Assembly: GCA_029448655.1 (NCBI GenBank)
Contig: JACCLO010000009.1
Location: 1,736,001-1,800,000, forward strand
Reading direction: 5' to 3'
Source: Wolfiporia cocos
Taxonomy: Eukaryota > Basidiomycota > Agaricomycetes > Polyporales > Phaeolaceae
Length of the DNA stretch: 64,000 nucleotides
Part shown: one piece after another, positions 60,932-64,000 of the stretch
Layout of the letters: each line of letters begins with the position of its first letter
Numbering within the stretch: position 1 is the first letter of the stretch
Notes under the pieces: generated by a model
The model's input: only the letters and a program-made list of their open reading frames with translations
What the model was told of the DNA's origin: nothing
Database searches by the model: none
Translations under genes and position numbers: made by a program

Positions 60932-62289
60932 GATTGGTGTAGAACAGTGATGAGGCTAAGGGAAAAGTGGGACGATGCAGCAAAAAACTCGGTCGGTCAG
61001 ACGCGTCTGCTTGCGTCACGTGCCCACACTGTTCCTTAATTCCTTCCAAAAACGGTTCAGCGATTGCTCTCAAACAGTGTTTAAACTCCGAAACCTTAAA
61101 CCTTCGTCTCGGTGGCTGCTGTGGCTGAGGGCTGTTTTGGCATCTCCCAGGTACTACTGGCCATAGCTCTTGCCACATTTCATTATAAATTACGATACTG
61201 CTATCAGACTCTCTCTATGTTCTATAGTTTACCCTTCAGCAGTGTATATATGGATATCTGTATTGCTTGCTTGTCAATGACATCATAAATATGATGAAGT
61301 CAGTGATCAGACAGACTATCGTTCAGAATCCATGCACAGCAGAAGATCGAATAATCATATGGCTTAAAAATTTTATATATACATACTACACATACTTCTT
61401 ATCATAACTATTGAGTTTTTTTCAATAGATCCAAGAGCCTAGTTTCTCTGCAGGCACATAGAAAGTTGCTTGTATTTGGTACACCATACAATTGTACGGC
61501 TTACATCTCCAGAACCGTCCAACATAAAATCACCATTATATTTTTTACACTACTCATATGTTAATGAATGTCATCAATAAGTATCATATGATTTGTATTA
61601 GATTCTGACCCTCGAAGAGCATGCCATTGAGAATGACCCGATAATTCATGTAGGGTTCTATATCAGGACTATAAACTATCGTCGAGCTTATGAATGTGTA
61701 ATATGTACAGTGAATAATATATTACATTGCAACAGAGGCTGTGATATACTGTGATCCAATTTTGATTCAATTATCTTAGGTGAAGAAGCAAGGACACAAC
61801 CGAAGTCCATGACTTGAGCAAATATATACATACAGAGTGCATCCAGAGTAACAGATATATTCAATGGTGCTATATTATGCCTCAAAGCTTGAAACAAAGG
61901 CAGGAAGAGAGTCACAAGCATGTAAACCAGTAGCTGGTAGTGTGGGATTAACAAATATGGCAGAGCCGCCACAGTCTCTTACCTGACATGTGACGTTTGA
62001 GGCTCCGAAACAATTTGTGGGTAAGTGAGTATTAAACTGTGCTTTATGGATGGACCTACATCTGCTAGGCTAAGACACCACTTTAATATGAGTTAAAACA
62101 TCATACATGATATATTGGCATCACATTCTGAGCTATAGAATGTCGATTGCTTGTTTTAGAATTGAATCATCAGTGCGCCCTGACAGCACGTGACCCAACC
62201 TGTCTTACGCGTTGCGTCGTCACAGAGCTTGGGCTGCTCATGCTATACATTGTGGACTCTGAGATCCCAGCTACTGATCACTCTAGAAC
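60932..62289. other. AT-rich divergent intergenic region of the transposon pair
   Basis: No gene recognised. This 1.36 kb lies between the divergent starts of the DUF6698 and transposase genes and should hold both promoters; several TATATA stretches occur (for example 61240-61250, 61375-61382). Confidence 0.45.
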
Positions 62290-64000
62290 ATGCCCAAATT
62301 CATCTGCTCAGCATGTGAACGGGAATTCAACTCAGAGCGGGGACTCACTGTGCATCGGAAGTCCTGCCGTGAACGCGATAAGCAGATGCAGCGCTTGGAC
62401 ACTCTCAAGCGAAAAATTCAATTAGATTTGCAGGATAAATCAAAGCGGAAACATATAGATTTATCTCATGAGCCTATTCCAGCTGCAATCTCAGATGCTT
62501 CCTTTGGGGAGCCACTCCAGATTGAAGCCAATGTCCCGGTGAGCTAGTTGCTTCTAAAATTGACATTGAAGTCTTTCTATGAGACTCACAAGGAAAGAGA
62601 TTATGTATGATCCTGGTCATGATATTATGGACTCTATGCAACCAATAGAAAAAAACCCAGATCCACTACCTCCAGTCTCACAGACCGGCAGACCTCTCCG
62701 TGCTCGCCGCCTGCCGAAAGCCTTCAATGATTTTGTACCTTCATCTGCGAGTGCTCTTCCATCATATTTCTCACTACAGTCAACTTCTGCATACAAAACA
62801 ACAGTGACACATCCTGATTCCTCAATTAATTCTGTCGCCCCGGGCCATGAACCCAGTACCTCTGAATCACAAATTCCTAATCCTGGCATACCCTCTCACA
62901 ATTCCTCTGTAAATTCCCAAAACCCCACCTCTGAGATCTCTGATGCAAGACCCTCCATTTCACTCACAAATACATTCAGCTCTTGCACCAATAGCCTGCC
63001 CAATTCATTTGGGCTGTACCGCTCATACACCCATCTCCCTTCTCGTGACCCTGAGGAGGTGACAACCTTAATATCTGTTTGTGACTCTCCTGCTTTACAG
63101 GCTGCATCTCAACAACCTGGCAACTGGTGGTCAGGACTTGGCAGTATGAACTCGGTTCTAGATGCCCAGAAGACATTCTATGCCCCATTTCCTAATCCAA
63201 GCTTATACCGCCTGATGCAGTGGGACTATGCTGTAGGGTCCAATTCAGGTTCTGATTCCAGGCTTGATAGTCTTGTCAACGATGTTCTACAAGCACCAGA
63301 TTTTTCACTCACTCACCTAAAGGATTACTTGGGTGCATCTCGTGAGCGGAAGCGAATGGACACTTACATCGACAAGCAGACAAGCACTGAGATATTCTCA
63401 GCTGCTGATGGATGGCGAGAGGCTACACTACATATTCCCATGCCAGCTGATGGTGTCCAGCAACCAGAGGAGAATGCAGAAACTTTGGCGGTACCAGGAG
63501 TTCATTACCGCCCACTTACTCAAATTATCAAGAATGCCTTCACATCTCCTGCTGCAGCGAACTGGCACTATACACCATTTCGACTTCAATGGACAGATCC
63601 GAAGGATCCAGAGGGCTCATCAATTCGTGTATATTCCGAGCTTTTTCACTGTGATGCCTTCATCGAGGAGAATGAGAGACTCCAGAGCCAACCTTGTGAA
63701 CCTGGCTGCGAGCTTGAAAGGGCAATAGCAGCTATGATGCTCTGGTCAGATTCTACCCATCTTGCAGACTTTGGCACCGCATCCCTCTGGCCTATATATG
63801 TATATTTTGGAAATCAATCAAAATATGAACGTGGCAAACCTACTCAGTTTGCATCACATCATGCAGCATATATCCCATCTGTGAGTACTGATACTCTATG
63901 AAAGTAGCTTATCTGACTATGTCTAGCTACCGGAATGGTTCCAGACCATTTATACTAGGGTATATGGTCGACCTGCCCCTGCAGATTTATTTACATTTAC
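62290..64000 (+). CDS. Plavaka-type transposase, 5' part (runs off window)
   Basis: Exon 1 (62290 to about 62538) begins with a C2HC zinc finger: MPKFICSACEREF then GLTVHRKSC. An intron (about 62539-62600) leads to a long exon to about 63878. It has the linker GRPLRARRLPKAFND, NWWSGLGSMN, the conserved core YRLMQWDYAVGSNS, VHYRPLTQIIKNAF, WHYTPFRLQW, RVYSELFHCDAFIEENERLQ, MMLWSDSTHLADFGTASLWP, IYVYFGNQSKYERGKP and FASHHAAYIPS. The next exon from about 63927 reads LPEWFQTIYTRVYGRPAPAD. This order and these motifs fit Plavaka transposases, a fungal DNA transposon class. The frame is open to the edge apart from introns, so this copy may be intact; its catalytic C-terminus is outside. Confidence 0.8.

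Noticed and set aside
1..64000. Bacterial-style operons, CRISPR arrays, integrases or rRNA
   Set aside because: None seen; the spliced gene structure and families are eukaryotic, and no regularly spaced direct repeats were found.

Overview
The window is genomic DNA from a filamentous basidiomycete. Agaricomycetes are likely and Polyporales possible, but the order is a guess. The evidence is genes split by many 45-60 nt introns, families typical of basidiomycetes (Crinkler-type kinases, DUF6533 membrane proteins, a WOPR regulator, DUF6698 and Plavaka-type transposon genes), and fungal core genes such as LYS2, SEC5 and SCS7. There are no bacterial operons. I rebuilt exons by hand from splice sites, frame closure and family conservation. 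Frames close from start to stop for most conserved genes, and their exon coordinates are given.

Layout. 1-7.5 kb is an accessory island: two Crinkler-kinase genes on the minus strand flank a decayed LINE fragment. 7.5-11.8 kb holds an adenine DNA glycosylase (MutY type) and, convergently, a WOPR (Gti1/Pac2) transcription factor. A gene-poor stretch of about 2 kb follows. 13.8-19.2 kb is a divergent pair of predicted mitochondrial genes, a DNAJC11-like J protein and an RMD1/DUF155 protein, sharing 243 bp. 19.4-23 kb is exocyst SEC5. 25-29.4 kb carries a sphingolipid fatty-acid 2-hydroxylase and a secreted histidine acid phosphatase. 31-37.2 kb is a plus-strand run of acyl-CoA synthetase, zinc alcohol (polyol) dehydrogenase and a DJ-1 protein. 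37.8-44.8 kb has tRNA-Thr(CGT), a MYND-finger protein, a His-rich coiled-coil protein and tRNA-Asp(GTC). 45.6-51.5 kb has an RBR ubiquitin ligase with a C-terminal C2H2 finger and a DUF6533 7-TM protein. 52.2-56.8 kb is the 1426-residue alpha-aminoadipate reductase of lysine synthesis. From about 57 kb to the end the DNA is AT-rich and transposon-like: a 673 bp element with perfect 20 bp inverted ends, a DUF6698 gene, and divergently the 5' part of a Plavaka-type transposase running off the window.

The most unusual signal is splicing. Frame closure and family conservation require an AT-AC intron in the acyl-CoA synthetase, GC-AG introns in MutY, the phosphatase and the RBR ligase, a candidate 23-nt intron in the MYND gene, and coding micro-exons as short as 10, 11 and 12 nt. 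The DUF6698/Plavaka divergent pair is the best candidate for a poorly described mobile system. All calls are from reading alone; no alignment or expression data were available.
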